DNA from: Monilinia fructicola
Taxonomy: Eukaryota > Ascomycota > Leotiomycetes > Helotiales > Sclerotiniaceae
DNA: 64,000 bases
Direction of reading: 5' to 3'
Assembly (NCBI GenBank): GCA_008692225.1
Contig: VICG01000012.1
Span: forward strand, 1,736,001-1,800,000
Shown: positions 34,596 through 46,476 of the stretch, piece by piece
Numbering within the stretch: the stretch's first letter is position 1
Layout: every line of letters starts with the position of its first letter
Made by a program: the position numbers and the translations under genes
Notes under the pieces: model-generated
What the model was told of the DNA's origin: nothing
Seen by the model: only the letters and a program-made list of their open reading frames with translations
The model's database searches: none

Positions 34596-36598
34596 TGGGA
34601 ATTCCCGTGTGAAGTATTACTTTTTGGGTACGACCATCAGCTATGACTTTAATGTTTAAATTCAGTGTGTATGCTGTTTATAACCATATAAAAAGATCAG
34701 TTTTTAGACCATTTTTGAGTTTTACTGAACAGCCATGGTCTAATTGTACATGCTGCTTAAAAGTTATTAGCTGAACGTGATAATCAACTTCGTGTTGCAC
34801 ATCGTACTATTTGTTTATCTGTTGATGGACGGGGCCTACTGGCCTCGCCTTCGAGATGTACCGTAAGGTTGTGGAGGCGTTAAAGGATCTCATCTCATAT
34901 ATATTGTGCAGGTGAGATGTATGGAAGAACTGGAAATACTGATGCCGCTGGTTCAAGTGAACAATACGAAACTCTAAATACATCAGAAGAGAGATCATTT
35001 GCTTCAAATTGTCCTTTCATGTTCGTTATCAACTCTATATATCCATCCATCCATCTATCTATCTATCCATCTATACTCTAGTTCTATTATAACAGCGCTG
35101 ACCAGTTTTGAATGTGCTTGTTCGTATAACTAACTACTGTTAATGTATTTGCGTTGTGACTCCACTACAAAAAAGCCTTGATTGGCATAGCATAATCACA
35201 GGTTGATCTTGTATGCTCTTAATTTTTTGAGCTTCATCAGACGACATCTTTTAAAGTTCGGCAACCGAGGAGGTGATATTGATTCGCTATATTCCTTAGA
35301 AAAAATCATTTGATCTGTCAATATTCGTGTATTGCTGTAAGGCAGAAGGCAAATATCCTTTGGTTACTATTTGTAGGCTTGATATCAATGAACATACGCT
35401 CTGTCAAACTCTGTCCCTACCTCAAGGCTCTCTTTTTTACAATACTCCAAGTATAACCTTTCCACTGGCCTCGCCTTCCTCAGGCAGTGGATGTATATGT
35501 TCTATTCCTAAATCCTTTTATACGCACTCGATCAATGACTTTCGTATCTTTCTCTTTTCATGTGGATGACTTGTTTGCCCTTATCCTGAAATGCGTTCAT
35601 GGCCTCGCATCTAAAAGGTAATGCCCGTAATTGTTTTGCTAGACTTTTGTTTGACTACCATCCTGCTATGTGTTCTACCGGTTTCCTTGCTGATGAGCTC
35701 CCATAGCTTTGTCAGCGTGTAATTTCCTCTGCCTAAAACTCTCTCTCTTATCCGTTTTCAATTGGGTTTAGTAGTCATTGCGAAATACTGGCCTTCTCAG
35801 TCTAGCGAGCTGGGCTGCGTCTGCGGCTTTGAGCCCAGCCCCGAAACTTGGAGTTTCTAACGTCATTGGTTTCGAATGAGGTTTACTATATTATGGGGTG
35901 GATTCTGGAAGATAACCTTACGGGTATGACAATGTGGATTCGATACAAGCTTAAGAAAGATATGTTCAGAGAGAAGCGTAGCGAGACTTCAACCTCGAAT
36001 TTTCAATTACTTTAGAGACAAAGAATGGTTCGAGAATTGATCATTTACTGTTCTGGGAAATGCAGAGACTATCAAGTACAACCACGCTCCCATACCAATA
36101 AAATAGCCAGCAGAAAATATATCGAAGCCTAAAAAGCGTTTCTATGGACATCACTTACGCTCAGTTCAGTAGTATATTTGCCTACAAACGCTACATTTTG
36201 GACTGCTCATCCTCCTTTCAGATAATTCATATGCGCAACGGCCAGTAGAATTACATCGATCGATGAACTTAATATTTGCGGCATATAAAGTACTCTAGTT
36301 GGTGCAAGAAAGCCATATTTACTCCCAAAATTCCACAAATCTCATGCCGTGAAGATATTCCGAAAGGGTGGTAGAATCTGTGTTCCTATGTTGCAGGAAT
36401 GGATCGCTTCCTTCCAGCAAGTGATGGCATTTAGATCCCCCCAAATGCCAGGAAATAGGATCTCCAAATGGTAGATATCCATAACCAGCGATTTCAAGCC
36501 ATCCATCTTCCCGAGTATAATATTGCACTGTTCACATATCAGTCAAAATGATCCCGCTGGTAGCCGACGGATAGGCGAGCCCCCTCTTTATTTTTCAA
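34596..36598. other. Intergenic; no supported gene
   Basis: About 2 kb AT-rich DNA. A minus-strand frame at 36319-36528 preceded by an AG acceptor could be a last exon or gene remnant (see findings). ATCC/ATCT repeats occur at 35,041-35,075. Confidence 0.5.
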
Positions 36599-36604
36599 TA
36601 TATA
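36599..36604 (+). promoter_or_regulatory. TATA box of the 5S rRNA gene
   Basis: TATATA lies 30 bp before the first 5S nucleotide, the position at which fungal 5S genes carry an upstream TATA element used by RNA polymerase III. Confidence 0.6.
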
Positions 36605-36628
36605 GACTTTCATAACTGGGAAGCTGTC

Positions 36629-36747
36629 ACATACGACCATAGACTAAGGAGAATTGGGCATCCCGTCCGCTCTGCCATACACAAGCCTTAGATCGGCAGA
36701 TTAGTAGTTGGGTGGGTGACCACCAGCGAATCCCTGCTGTTGTATGT
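36629..36747 (+). rRNA. 5S ribosomal RNA gene
   Basis: The 119 bp begin ACATACGACC and end GTTGTATGT, which pair as helix I. The 3' half with TAGTAGTTGGGTGGGTGACC and ACCAGCGAATCCCT is the internal control region of fungal 5S and is essentially invariant. The middle part is a variant, but CTAAGG (about 36,643) and CCTTAG (about 36,690) still pair as helix II, so the molecule looks functional. A T-rich stretch (from 36,746) serves as the pol III terminator. 5S genes are scattered singly in many filamentous ascomycetes, as here. Confidence 0.93.
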
Positions 36748-37671
36748 TTTTCCTTTTGGTTCTTGCCTCACCCGCTCTGGACCCCTTGTCATGTTTCCGC
36801 GTCGTTTTGACAGTGATGGGGACAAAGCATCAAGGGGGATGGATTCTATGCACTCGTAAATGAGTGAGTATGTCTTATCCACAAAGTCTCGGATGAAGGT
36901 GATGATGGTTCGACAACTTCCATACCTTGGAGGGTGTGCTCAGATCCAGTGGTTATGTTTCATTGTGCTTTCGGGGAAAAGTGTGGATCTATTCCTTTTG
37001 TTCCGTCAACCCTTACCATCGGTCTCGGTTTTCGGTTCATGAGCCAAGCTATTCACTCTTTCAAGCTCGCCTCGGAACGGAATGCAGAGTTCACATTCGC
37101 ATCTCCTAACGTCCACTCGCCAGACATCCCGCATCTTATCTGCTCCCTCGTAAGTACGCGCGATGTCTGCCTTGCACTGGGTGAGTCAGCGGTGAATTTA
37201 TGTCTTGATATATTTTTTGTCTAATTGGATCCTGCTGGGTATACGAGGCTTTGCGCGTACCTCTCTCGTGAGAAGAAATTAAAAGGGCACTTGTAGATGA
37301 TGGGATTGACAGCTATGGAGACGCGGAGGCTCAAGAAATTTGACGTGAGGTGTTTGGGAATATTGCTGTTCGTTTCAGCGTCCTCTGAGAGGCCGACATC
37401 TATATCTATCTTGGTCCCAGCCAAGACCAGCGGGCATGTGACGTTGTAAGAGGGATATAGTTTTGTATTAGCAGTCTTTGGCCGGCGCACTATTCGATTT
37501 CGTCCTCTGATTATGCGGTCATGTCACGCAGAAAAAGTACGTACGTGCGGAGGAAAAACTAATGTATTACTCATATATGAACATTCTCGCCGCTATCATG
37601 GCAAACACCTGGCAAATATCCCGAGATGCAGGAAAAGAAAAAAACACTTACCTGTGGACTCACCTAGCTAC
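36748..37671. other. Unassigned DNA downstream of the 5S gene
   Basis: Short open frames on both strands (for example + 36934-37224, - 37221-37490) have no recognised domain and no consistent splice pattern. Confidence 0.45.
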
Positions 37672-38516
37672 CTACTCGATATGCTGAAAGCCCCTGATCC
37701 TCCTCATCGGCTTCCAGACCTCCTTTTTCGGCAACGCCGGAACCTCCTCGCGCCCCGGCTGTAGTGTCCTCAACTTCCTCGTCCCCTTCCTCGCCAGATC
37801 CCTCGCCTTACCTCTAACACCCTTTAAAGATCCTCCCGGCCTCTTCCCCGCATCATCCAAGCCAACCGAAGCCTCCCCCGCACTCCCCCCACCCAACACC
37901 ACCCTCTCCCTCACCACCAAACTCCCCCTCCTTCGCCCTCGCCCTCGCCACCCCCTCCCTCGCCCTCCTCTCCCTCCACGCCCGCAGCCACCTCCTCACC
38001 CCGCGCACCCCCCACTTCCCAGCGTCCCCCCCAGAAACGCACCGCATCGGCGCCGCCGCATCCGGACACAGCGCCAACGTCGTGCATTCCGAGTGCGTCC
38101 CAATCGACACGCGCGTCTCCTCGTAGTGGTTATTCCGCACGTCGTGAAAGTACCAATGGCCGCCGGGCCCCGGCTCGGAGCTCGGCGTCGCGGGGCTCGA
38201 TGGCAATGCTGACGGGGAGACGAGCGAGGTTCGACGGCGTGGGCGTGGGTGGAGAAACGGGGGATGCGGTGCCCGGGGCCCGGGGGGCGTCTTCTGGTGA
38301 TACGGTGTGCGTCCGTGTCTGTGTCTGCGTCTGCGCGTGGTTAGTGCGTGCGTGATTTTCCTCGGTGAAGATACTTAGCCTTGGTCCCCGAGTTGCTCGG
38401 CGTCTGAGGGTGCCATCGCGGAAGAGGGTCCGCGCGAGCATTTCGGGAATGTGCGGGTCGTCGCCTGGACGTTCGGCGAGGGGTTCCCCCGGGGCGCGGA
38501 GGCGGTGTTTCGGCAT
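37672..38516 (-). CDS. Uncharacterised protein, GC-rich gene, frame broken twice
   Basis: I do not recognise the family. Three overlapping minus-strand frames read in order as one protein of about 280 residues: MPKHRLRAPGEPLAERPGDD, IPEMLARTLFRDGTLRRRAT and RGPRLSIFTEENHA; then GGHWYFHDVRNNHYEETRVS and IGTHSECTTLALCPDAAAPM; then VRERVVLGGGSAGEASVGLD and LARKGTRKLRTLQPGREEVP. Breaks are near 38,240 and at the C-run 37,924-37,928 (a G-run on the coding strand). The GC content is much higher than in the surroundings and third positions are GC-rich, which supports coding. The middle block rich in His, Cys and aromatic residues looks folded; the ends look basic and disordered. Start and end are uncertain. 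Confidence 0.5.
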
Positions 38517-39717
38517 GGGTTTGGTCTGTGGGCGTGAGATGGTGCGTGTGGGAAGGCTGGGGGTGTGTGTATGTGTATGTGTATGTGTGTGGGTTCAAGG
38601 TGAGACGTTTGTGCGAAGTGGGAACGGTATGCAGATGGTGGTAGTTTTGCGGATTGTAAATGTGGATCGTAGATGCGATGTGTGTGATTTATTTTATCTC
38701 TGGATTGTGGACGAGAAGTACAGGAGGAGAAGAGACAAGAAATATCTCGGGAAAGATGTGCCATCTTAAGGTGAAGAATGGCATTGTTCGAGCAATATCG
38801 TTGTCCTCCAACTTTCTTTATCCGCCCTTGAAAGAAAGTTGCCCACAACAAGAGAGACAAAGATAGAAGGCGTGAAAGGATCTCGTTTTATTGTCCTATT
38901 TTTATCTCAAGAGGAGTCTGGAAACTTTGCCGTGTCAAGAGCGGAAGAGATTCTGGATTGATAGCTTGAACTGAATCCAGCTAGCTGCTCAACATGATGA
39001 GTGGAAAGTAGATTTCGCATCTATTCCATCTACTCCCCCTCAAGCTAGAATCGAGGCGACCACTCAAGTTTCTAGCACCAAATATATCTAATCCATATCC
39101 ATATACTACGGTAAAACATAGAAGGGGATGTTGATACTCGTGTCCATTCCTGTAGTTGGGTCTCGTCTTTTTCTGGTCTAAAAATATCATCGGTAACTAT
39201 ACCGCAAGAACTGTTGAACTCAGAAATTCGTAACAATACTACATAGTGTTGAAAAATGTCTAGAAAAGACAAGTAATATATTGATGGCACAGCATATTGA
39301 GGTACATAATTTGCGGTGCAGTCAGTTCACTCATTGATAAAGTAATATAGTAGATTTAGACAATAAGAGAAGGAGTCATGCTTTTAATACATCTGTCTAA
39401 TCGTCCGCTTTGCATCTACATCCGAATCTCTTATTCTATTCATCATCCCCATACATCGCGTTGGAAAATTGGGCACAGCCGAGACTGAACTTGATCGGTC
39501 ATTCTGCTATATCATTTCATTCTCATTCCATTTTTGCTATTTTGTTCCCCCAATCCAAACGCCAGCCAGTCTACAGCCATGCAGACCAGACTAGATCGTA
39601 ACAGACCGACCATATACATCGCTCAGTATGCGTGATCCCACCCACCCATTATCAGAGATCTAGATAACGGCTTCCACGTTCCTCAATTTGTCTCTAGCTT
39701 TTTACAGTAGAATCTCC
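38517..39717. other. Intergenic; nothing supported
   Basis: Contains a TGTGTATG repeat near 38,563-38,590. Open frames here are low-complexity or lack any signature. Confidence 0.5.
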
Positions 39718-41133
39718 TTATTTTGCAACAGCCGCGCTTAGAACTTGTGTTCTGAAGAAGAATCCTCCCTTCGTCCTCTCGATTACTTGTTGGTATACAC
39801 TGCTTGGTGGGTGGTTCATGACAACTGTTCCTTCCTTGTAATCAATCTTGGCGTCAACTCTGGTATCTCTGATGAGATTGACGATCCATTTTTCACCATC
39901 ATCTTGGTTCAATCCCAATCTTGCACTCAAGTCCTTGATATCAATTCTTTGATGAATCTTGCAGTAGCTCTCACTGATCAGATGTCTAGCGGCCTCGACA
40001 AAGTTTTCAGAGGCTGCGACAAGGAAGAAATCGGAACGGAGAACTTCTTCAGCCTCGGAAAGTTTCTTTTGTGCTTCTTCAAAATCAAAGTCGAGGTACA
40101 AAGCCTTGATGAAATCAGTCAGTGACTGGGTCAGAATACTCGTAGTTCTCTTGCTTGACGATACGAATGATATCTTTGAGTTGCTTTTGGTATTGGCCAG
40201 TGTTGCGGGTACGGTTGCGGTTGGTGATAACTGCAGCAGTCAAATATCTAAGGATCCATGGGCAGGCGGTTTGGATGGTGTTGATGAATGCTGGGGAGAA
40301 GAAGAGATCGCAGATAACATCACGAGCGGGTTCGTGGTTGAAGAATGGGAACAAAAGCCCAGTGAATGAGCCAGGTTCGGTGGTGAAGTTGTGCGAGAGG
40401 TTTGTTGAAGAGCTTTGTCTCGATCAATTCCTTGACCTTTTGGACTTCCTCCATCGCGGACTCCCAGTTTCCAGTCAAGATCTCACAAGCCAATTTACCC
40501 CATGTTGCTGCAGTGACCTTGTCGTCATCAGTAGAGAGGACTCTGAATTGATAAAGAAGTTCGGCAGCTGCTCCGTAGTTTCCACAACTGTATTGGAAAT
40601 TACCGAAGTCATACAAGACGTTAACCATCTCAATTGTGACCTGTTTCGTTGTTAGATTGGATTTTCAGAAGGAGAATATTCCCAACACGTACATCATGCT
40701 CCTTCTTCAAGAACTCCAAGTTAGCAACTTTATCACTTCGCAAGCCAGTGACAACGTCCTCTCTGCCTAGCAAATCTGTGATCTTCTCGCTCTCTTGACC
40801 GAAAATATCTAATCGTTCAAGAATTTCTTGTCTCTTGGTCGCGTATTCCTTTGGTGGTTCCTCAACCCCCTCAATCTCGCAGTGCAGACTTGCCACATAG
40901 TCTGTCATGTTGGTCTTCTTCAACAACTCAAATTTTGCCTTGGTGATTTCTGGCGATGGCTCCTCATCTTGATCCGCGACAAACTGTAGCAAAGGGAAGA
41001 TTAAATGTCTATCGAGGTGAGTAATGAGTCTAGGAAGGAGATCGTTCTCTTTGGCGATTTCTTCGGGGCTTTTGGCTGCTTGAGCAGCACCGTTGAGAAG
41101 GTCATTCGCAGTCGTGGGAGTATTGTCCGCCAT
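39718..41133 (-). CDS. Translation initiation factor eIF3 subunit e (INT6)
   Basis: Two exons (41133-40693 and 40640-39718, intron 52 bp) encode about 450 residues. The protein starts MADNTPTT, and [20 protein letters not shown] is the conserved N-terminal helix pair. It continues with [17 protein letters not shown]-like [53 protein letters not shown] and [18 protein letters not shown] domain at the C-terminus includes [40 protein letters not shown] and [20 protein letters not shown]. The family is a core scaffold of the 43S preinitiation complex. Two frame breaks: the A-run 40,353-40,356 (one base too many; TTTTG on the coding strand) and about 40,115-40,125. Both lie inside invariant protein sequence and look like sequence errors. 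Confidence 0.93.
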
Positions 41134-41373
41134 GATTGCGATCCTGTTGAGCTGTCGTGAGTTGGAAATAGTGGTGGGGTTCACACTTTCGCAGGATAAA
41201 GATGTCGGAATTTGATGATTGTGTGCGCCCGCCTACAAAATTTCGCGCTAGTGGTAGCTTAAATCATTAGCGCCTTTTGCTCTTTGAGAAGTTCGCGATT
41301 TCGAATGAGGTTTGGGGAACATTCAATTGAGCAGAAATTCTATAATCTCACAAACCACATACCTCCTTCCGAG
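41134..41373. promoter_or_regulatory. Divergent promoter between eIF3e and mL49
   Basis: 240 bp separate the two start codons; both genes serve translation (cytosolic and mitochondrial). No distinct element recognised. Confidence 0.6.
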
Positions 41374-41855
41374 ATGTCACTCCAATTCCTCAGACCGATG
41401 GCTTTGCCCAGACCAACAACTTTACGATATTTTCTGGGCGTCGCCCGACTGTCTACAAACTCAGCCTCATCACCCCCAACGAACAAAGCAATCTCAATCT
41501 CGACGTCTACTATCTCACCCCAAACCTCTGCGACAATCCCAAATAAACCGCCGTACTGGGTTTCCCGAACGCCATCCAATAACCTGCCAGTATACTTACT
41601 TGCCAAAAGCTGGTGGTAACTTGAAGCAGACAAAAATTAGAAAGATTGAAGGGGATATTATGAAGTTGAAGGAACACTTAGAAGACGCATTTTTCAATAA
41701 GGAGATCAGGGTTAATCAATTGACGAAGCAAATCATAATCAAGGTACGCTGAGCAGCCGCTTCTCAGATGCTTCCGTCCCATCAGTATCCTGACTATATC
41801 ACAGGGTTGGTGCAAGCCGCAAGTGGAGGAATTCCTGGTGGAGAGAAACTTTTAA
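41374..41855 (+). CDS. Mitochondrial large-subunit ribosomal protein mL49 (IMG2)
   Basis: Two exons (41374-41743, 41805-41855) encode about 139 residues. The Arg/Ser/Thr-rich, acid-free start (MSLQFLRPMALPRPTTLRYF) is a mitochondrial targeting sequence. The mature part has PPYWVSRTPSNNLPVYLLAK, GGNLKQTKIRKIEGD, LKEHLEDAF and VNQLTKQIIIKGWCKPQVEE ending in NF, which is the Img2/mL49 fold of the mitoribosome. The A-run 41,605-41,608 has one A too many and creates a stop just after LAKSWW. Dropping one A restores the family sequence, and the total (421 nt) is one over a multiple of three, as expected. A start at the second Met is possible. Confidence 0.9.
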
Positions 41856-42241
41856 TGGAATCCTCACGACATGTTATATGGACGATCAAGAATTCAAGCG
41901 GGTTTAGTTGTGTGTTTCAAAAGCAATGATCTGCTTTGACTAATCATTCTACATACTCATGCCTATATTTACAATACACACTCTTACTTTTGAAGAGAAC
42001 CTGTCATCCATTGTACACAAAAACCAATACCAACCATACCACAAGAATCACACACGTCAAACAAATGCCACGCTGAGCAAGCAGGCACACATATCAAATT
42101 ACAAACGCCGACTCCATACGCTATTAATTCATGCGTCTATGAACCTTAGTACCTATATATGAAACCAAAACGCTCCTTAGCCAAGACTTTGTAAAAGCGT
42201 ACAATTGCCGCAATGCCTCTTTAAGCCTAGGCTGCTTGCGT
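41856..42241. other. Convergent 3' intergenic region
   Basis: 386 bp between the stops of mL49 and SWI1; nothing recognised. Confidence 0.5.
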
Positions 42242-45200
42242 TCATGTAGTTTTTATTAATCGTTCCGTCGTTGGCATCCCCGGTATGGGTATCATGGATG
42301 TCGGGTCTTCGGGATCTCGTGACTTCTCAGCCAGTCGACGCAATATTCCAATGCCACCAAGAATGATATGTAACATTGCCTCCTCCTCTGCCGTTTTAGG
42401 TACGGCAGACACTCTGCCATTTGAAGGTCCCTGTGGAGCTTCGTGGCATAATGATAATATAAGATGCGAAAGGTTCCTTGCGAATCCATCCTCGGAAGTC
42501 AACCACGCTTTTGCAATGCCACTATCGTAGCCTGGGGCAAGGTTTGCCAGCAGTTCCGCGGCCAGTATTCCTTGCATCAACATTGGCTTTCGTGCTTCTA
42601 CAAGAGGGAGAAAGTTCCCCCGTTTGATTTCCCTCTGCTGGTCAGGTATTGTTGAGATAGAGAGAGCGAAGGTTCTTGTCAGTAGGTCAAAAGGCGGAGA
42701 TGAAGACACGTCCGATGCAAAAATAGTTTTGTAGTGGGTCCGATTTGGTTCATCCCGAGCAAGTAGCTTGGCCAGACTATCAATGGCAGGGTAGATGTAA
42801 TAATGGATAGTTGGGTCGTATGCCGAAAACATAATCCTGTCGGATCCCATCACGTTTGGAGGAGGGGAGGGAGGGCGCAAACGCCAAGAGGAAATGCAAT
42901 AGACATAATGCCTGTTCGCGACCAGGTAACTTGATCTCATGTGCGAGATTTGATAGCAAAACAACGCCATCTTTCATAAACTCAAGCGTGTTTTGATTCG
43001 TCCTGAGTAGCATATTTTCGTGTTCCCAAATACCTTATTACCACACACAAAGAATTTGATAACAAAATCTTCTGCCAGTAAGGCTTGGTTTGGTTCGTTG
43101 AATGAAAGATTCCGCATAATGCTGGTTATGCATATCAATTTTTCGACAGCTCGGTCTACCTTGTACTCCTCTGACCCGAATGGCGGAACATCTTGTAAAC
43201 TTCCGTGCTCAGTCTGGCAGGCGCGAACAACATCTTCATATGAATTGATGAGCATCACATCTGACACCTCTGTCGCGTTCTCGGCGAGCAATTCAACTTG
43301 ATCCTCGGCGCAATCAATGAGGGACTCGATTAGATCATCACAGGACTTCAATTCGAGCGGAAGACGTGGCTCCGAAGACACAAGGACCAGAGTATCTAAA
43401 GCCAGACGTACTTCGGCATGTAGTCCGGATTGCAGACTCATAGTCAAGGCATGCACGTCAATGGTACCAATGTCGGTCAGTGGTGGAAAATCCGGCTTCC
43501 ATTTCAGTAACAAATCTGCCTTATCCCAGAGAGCGCTCAGCACCAGGCCGCCGTGAGAGTCAGGAATACGTGACCATGTCTTCAAGTTTTCGTCAAGGAC
43601 CACGTTCATTCGTTCGTCTTGGCTTTGCTCATCAAGTGCTGGGACTATGTTAGGGTGAGGTGATGCCAACGATATACTACCAGTCTTGGGTATTGAAGCT
43701 GGGGAAGGTACTGGGTAGGCATTGCCATTTTGCGGCGGGGTAGCCTCAACACTCCTCGAGAGGCTATTTCGAGCATGGCTTTGAGGTGCCAAGGGATGTG
43801 TTTGTTGGGGTTGCGGTGTCGAGAAACCATTCATGACAGGAGGCTGAGGATGATGTAAAGGGGTCATTTGTTTCATAGGAGTAGTTTGTTGCTGTTGAAG
43901 ATGTTGCTGTTGGGCCATCTGTTGTTGCATGTAATGTGAAGCTTGCATAGAATTTGCTGGGGGGATTTGTTTCGTGGGTGACATTTGCGGTACGCCGATA
44001 TTACCACTCTGTTTCATTGCGGCTGCTCTTTGCCGTTGCATATTTGACTGGAAAGCCTCCTCAAACGCAAGGAGATTTCTCTCATATAGAGCTTTAAGTT
44101 GCGCAGGCACAGTTGGATATCTCAAGGGGTGCATATTCAAAGCTTGTGAGATCTGTGACCATCCATTCTGTGCTGTGACATTTCTGTAGCCTCCATATTT
44201 GGTAACCGAGACATACAGCACAAAAACATTGATGTGACGATCACCAACGAACGGATTGGCCTCTAGAGGAAGACCTTTTGACTGCATGAAGGCAGCCAAG
44301 CTTTTAAGGAAGTTATTCTGACTTTGGTTCTGGGCCAATGGAGCTTGCTGAGCCCGCATGCCAGCAAATTGGCCATTTTGTGCTTGCATCATTTGACCCT
44401 GCGATAATGAGTTCACGTTAGGTGGCATAGTCTGTCGTTGCGCGACATGGAGGTTGTTCTGTTGCTGCTGCTGCTGCATTGATTGTTGTAGTCGCATCTG
44501 ATACATTTGCCTAGTTTGGTCCAGTGAAGGGTTTTTTTGTTGCGACTGGTGGTTCGGTGGTTGCGCCTGTTGATTGTACATTTGAGGTTGTGCCATCGTA
44601 GGTGGCATCTGTGGTGTTGCCATTGCGTTTTTGTGGCGGTGCCGAGGTTCGACCAGGTGGGGGGGTAAAATTCTGACTGTATCCAGGTGCGTAAGGAGTG
44701 TTCTGAGGCAAATGTGCTACTTTGTGGTGTATCAACTCGGCTGCCATGATCGGATTGTGATGGTGAGAATGGGTGAGGGGAAGCTGTCGAGACTCGCTGC
44801 GGGACGCCGCCGGGACGTAGCTGATTAGCCATGATGGGAGACGGGCTGGCATTGCTTGATCCATTTTGCAGATGCGAGTATGGAGTCTGTTGAGGCGCAT
44901 GTTGTGGAGGGACATTGTTAGGTGGGAATCCGGGATAAGCATTCTGTTGCGGAGTTTGCGAGCGAGAGTTCGGTAACATGCCAGGAGCTTGCCTCGGTGA
45001 TGCACCTGAACTATCGTCTCTGCCCCTTGGTCTCTTTGATGGAATCACAGGATTGGTCTGATACACGGGGTTATTTAAAAAGCCGGTGACCCATTGCGCA
45101 TCCCACCATTTTGCATTCTTTGTTGTAATTGTTGGTTCTGGAATTGATTGGGATCAAAGGATGATGAAGTGGGCATGAAACCCGATGGGTCCATCATATT

Positions 45201-45284
45201 TCCTCCCGTATTCGATTCGTTAAGGTGATTGAAGCCTGCGCCATTGTGATTTTGGACGGCAGCGTCGTTCATCCAGGAGCTCAT
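42242..45284 (-). CDS. SWI/SNF chromatin-remodelling subunit with ARID domain (Swi1-like)
   Basis: About 1,010 residues on the minus strand. The proposed start MSSWMNDAAVQ is at 45,284; an AG acceptor just upstream leaves room for a 5' exon. The N-terminal third is Gln/Pro/Asn-rich and disordered (NQFQNQQLQQRMQ; poly-Gln near 44,460-44,480). An ARID DNA-binding domain follows at about 44,300-44,040: NNFLKSLAAFMQSKGLPLEA, NVFVLYVSVTKYGGYRNVTA, NGWSQISQALNMHPLRYP. After further Gln-rich sequence comes a helical C-terminal domain (about 43,600-42,260) with MSLQSGLHAEVRLALDTLVL, FMKDGVVLLSNLAHEIKLPG and LAAELLANLAPGYDSGIAKA, typical of fungal Swi1. The complex slides nucleosomes at promoters. Frame breaks occur near 45,079 (A-run), 44,700, 44,635 (A-run on the coding strand), 43,020 and 42,870, probably sequence errors. 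Confidence 0.85.
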
Positions 45285-46380
45285 GTCTGTGGATGATAGT
45301 AGTGGCAACCCATCTGCAGATGCGCACAAGTGTCAGCGATCATCAAAGTCAAGTTAGGATCCATTGGAGTCCATTAAGATAAAGATGAAGATGCACAAAT
45401 GAAAGATAGAATCTGGCGCGATGAAAGTCGCGACGCGCTGATGGGTCAATGAAGCCAAGGAGGAAACAATTGCTTCATCAACTAAATTATCAACAGCATC
45501 AACGAACTTTCATTCAATATGCGCATCCGTAACTATAATATGTCTCGTGACATCTTTATAACATAGGATAAGGATGAAAGGAATGAAAGGTAAGGTCTTA
45601 CCTATCGACGCGCGCTGTTGAGGTCCCAAATTGTTTTGACAGTCTCGGAGTCTCTCTTCACCTGAATTATGCGCTAATGTAAGATTAGGGTTAGTGACTA
45701 AAAAAGTAACGCCCCAAAAATACTTTCGCCTCGTTCAATTAGACGGCCGGAACGGAGGAAGGGCTGAGGATTTCAAGATTTCAAATGGTACAAAGGAGAG
45801 GAGATGAAAGAACCAAAAAGCGTGAATTGAAAGGAATCACCTTCAATCAGCTTCCACTTACCAATAATGAGGGTAATACGAATTAATAAGAGTAGGAATA
45901 AGAATAAGAATAAGAACAAGAAGAAGAATAAAATAAAATAAAATAAATTTAATTATGTATGTATGTATGGATATACGTTATATTTTCTAAAAAGAATATG
46001 TTTGTGTTAGTTAATTATTCATCGTAAGGGAGGTAGGTAATTGAGGAAAATCCAGAATGATCGAATTGGGATCAAAGGGTTATGTATTGGATTGGACTGG
46101 ACTGGACTGGATTGGATTGGATTGGATTGATTGAATTGCAGAGATTTGATTTGATTTGATTTGATTTGAGCGACTGATTGATGATTTGATTGATGATTTG
46201 AATGTCGTTGCCAAAGGTAAAGGTATGGAGTAGAGATCGTGACACATTGGAAGAAGGAGCGTGACCAATTATTTCTGTGAAGGAATTTAAAAAGTCACGT
46301 TTTTTATGTTTGTTGGTGTGTGTGAATTGAGCGAGTGAATAGAGGAGTCGATGGACGATTTGGCGGTAGTTTCGGGTCAG

Positions 46381-46476
46381 GTGTCAAGGTGTCAAGGTGT
46401 CAAGGTGGTAAGGTGGTAAGGTGGTAAGGTGCTCAGGTGCTCAGGTGCTCAGGTGCTAAGGTGCTAAGGTGCTAAG
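46381..46476. repeat. 8-bp minisatellite in four blocks of three
   Basis: Twelve octamers in order: GTGTCAAG x3, GTGGTAAG x3, GTGCTCAG x3, GTGCTAAG x3, with no spacer. Confidence 0.95.

Noticed and set aside
37221..37490. Minus-strand CPLVLAGTKIDI resembling the TKxD motif of Rho-type GTPases
   Set aside because: No P-loop, switch or other G-box motif nearby; probably chance.
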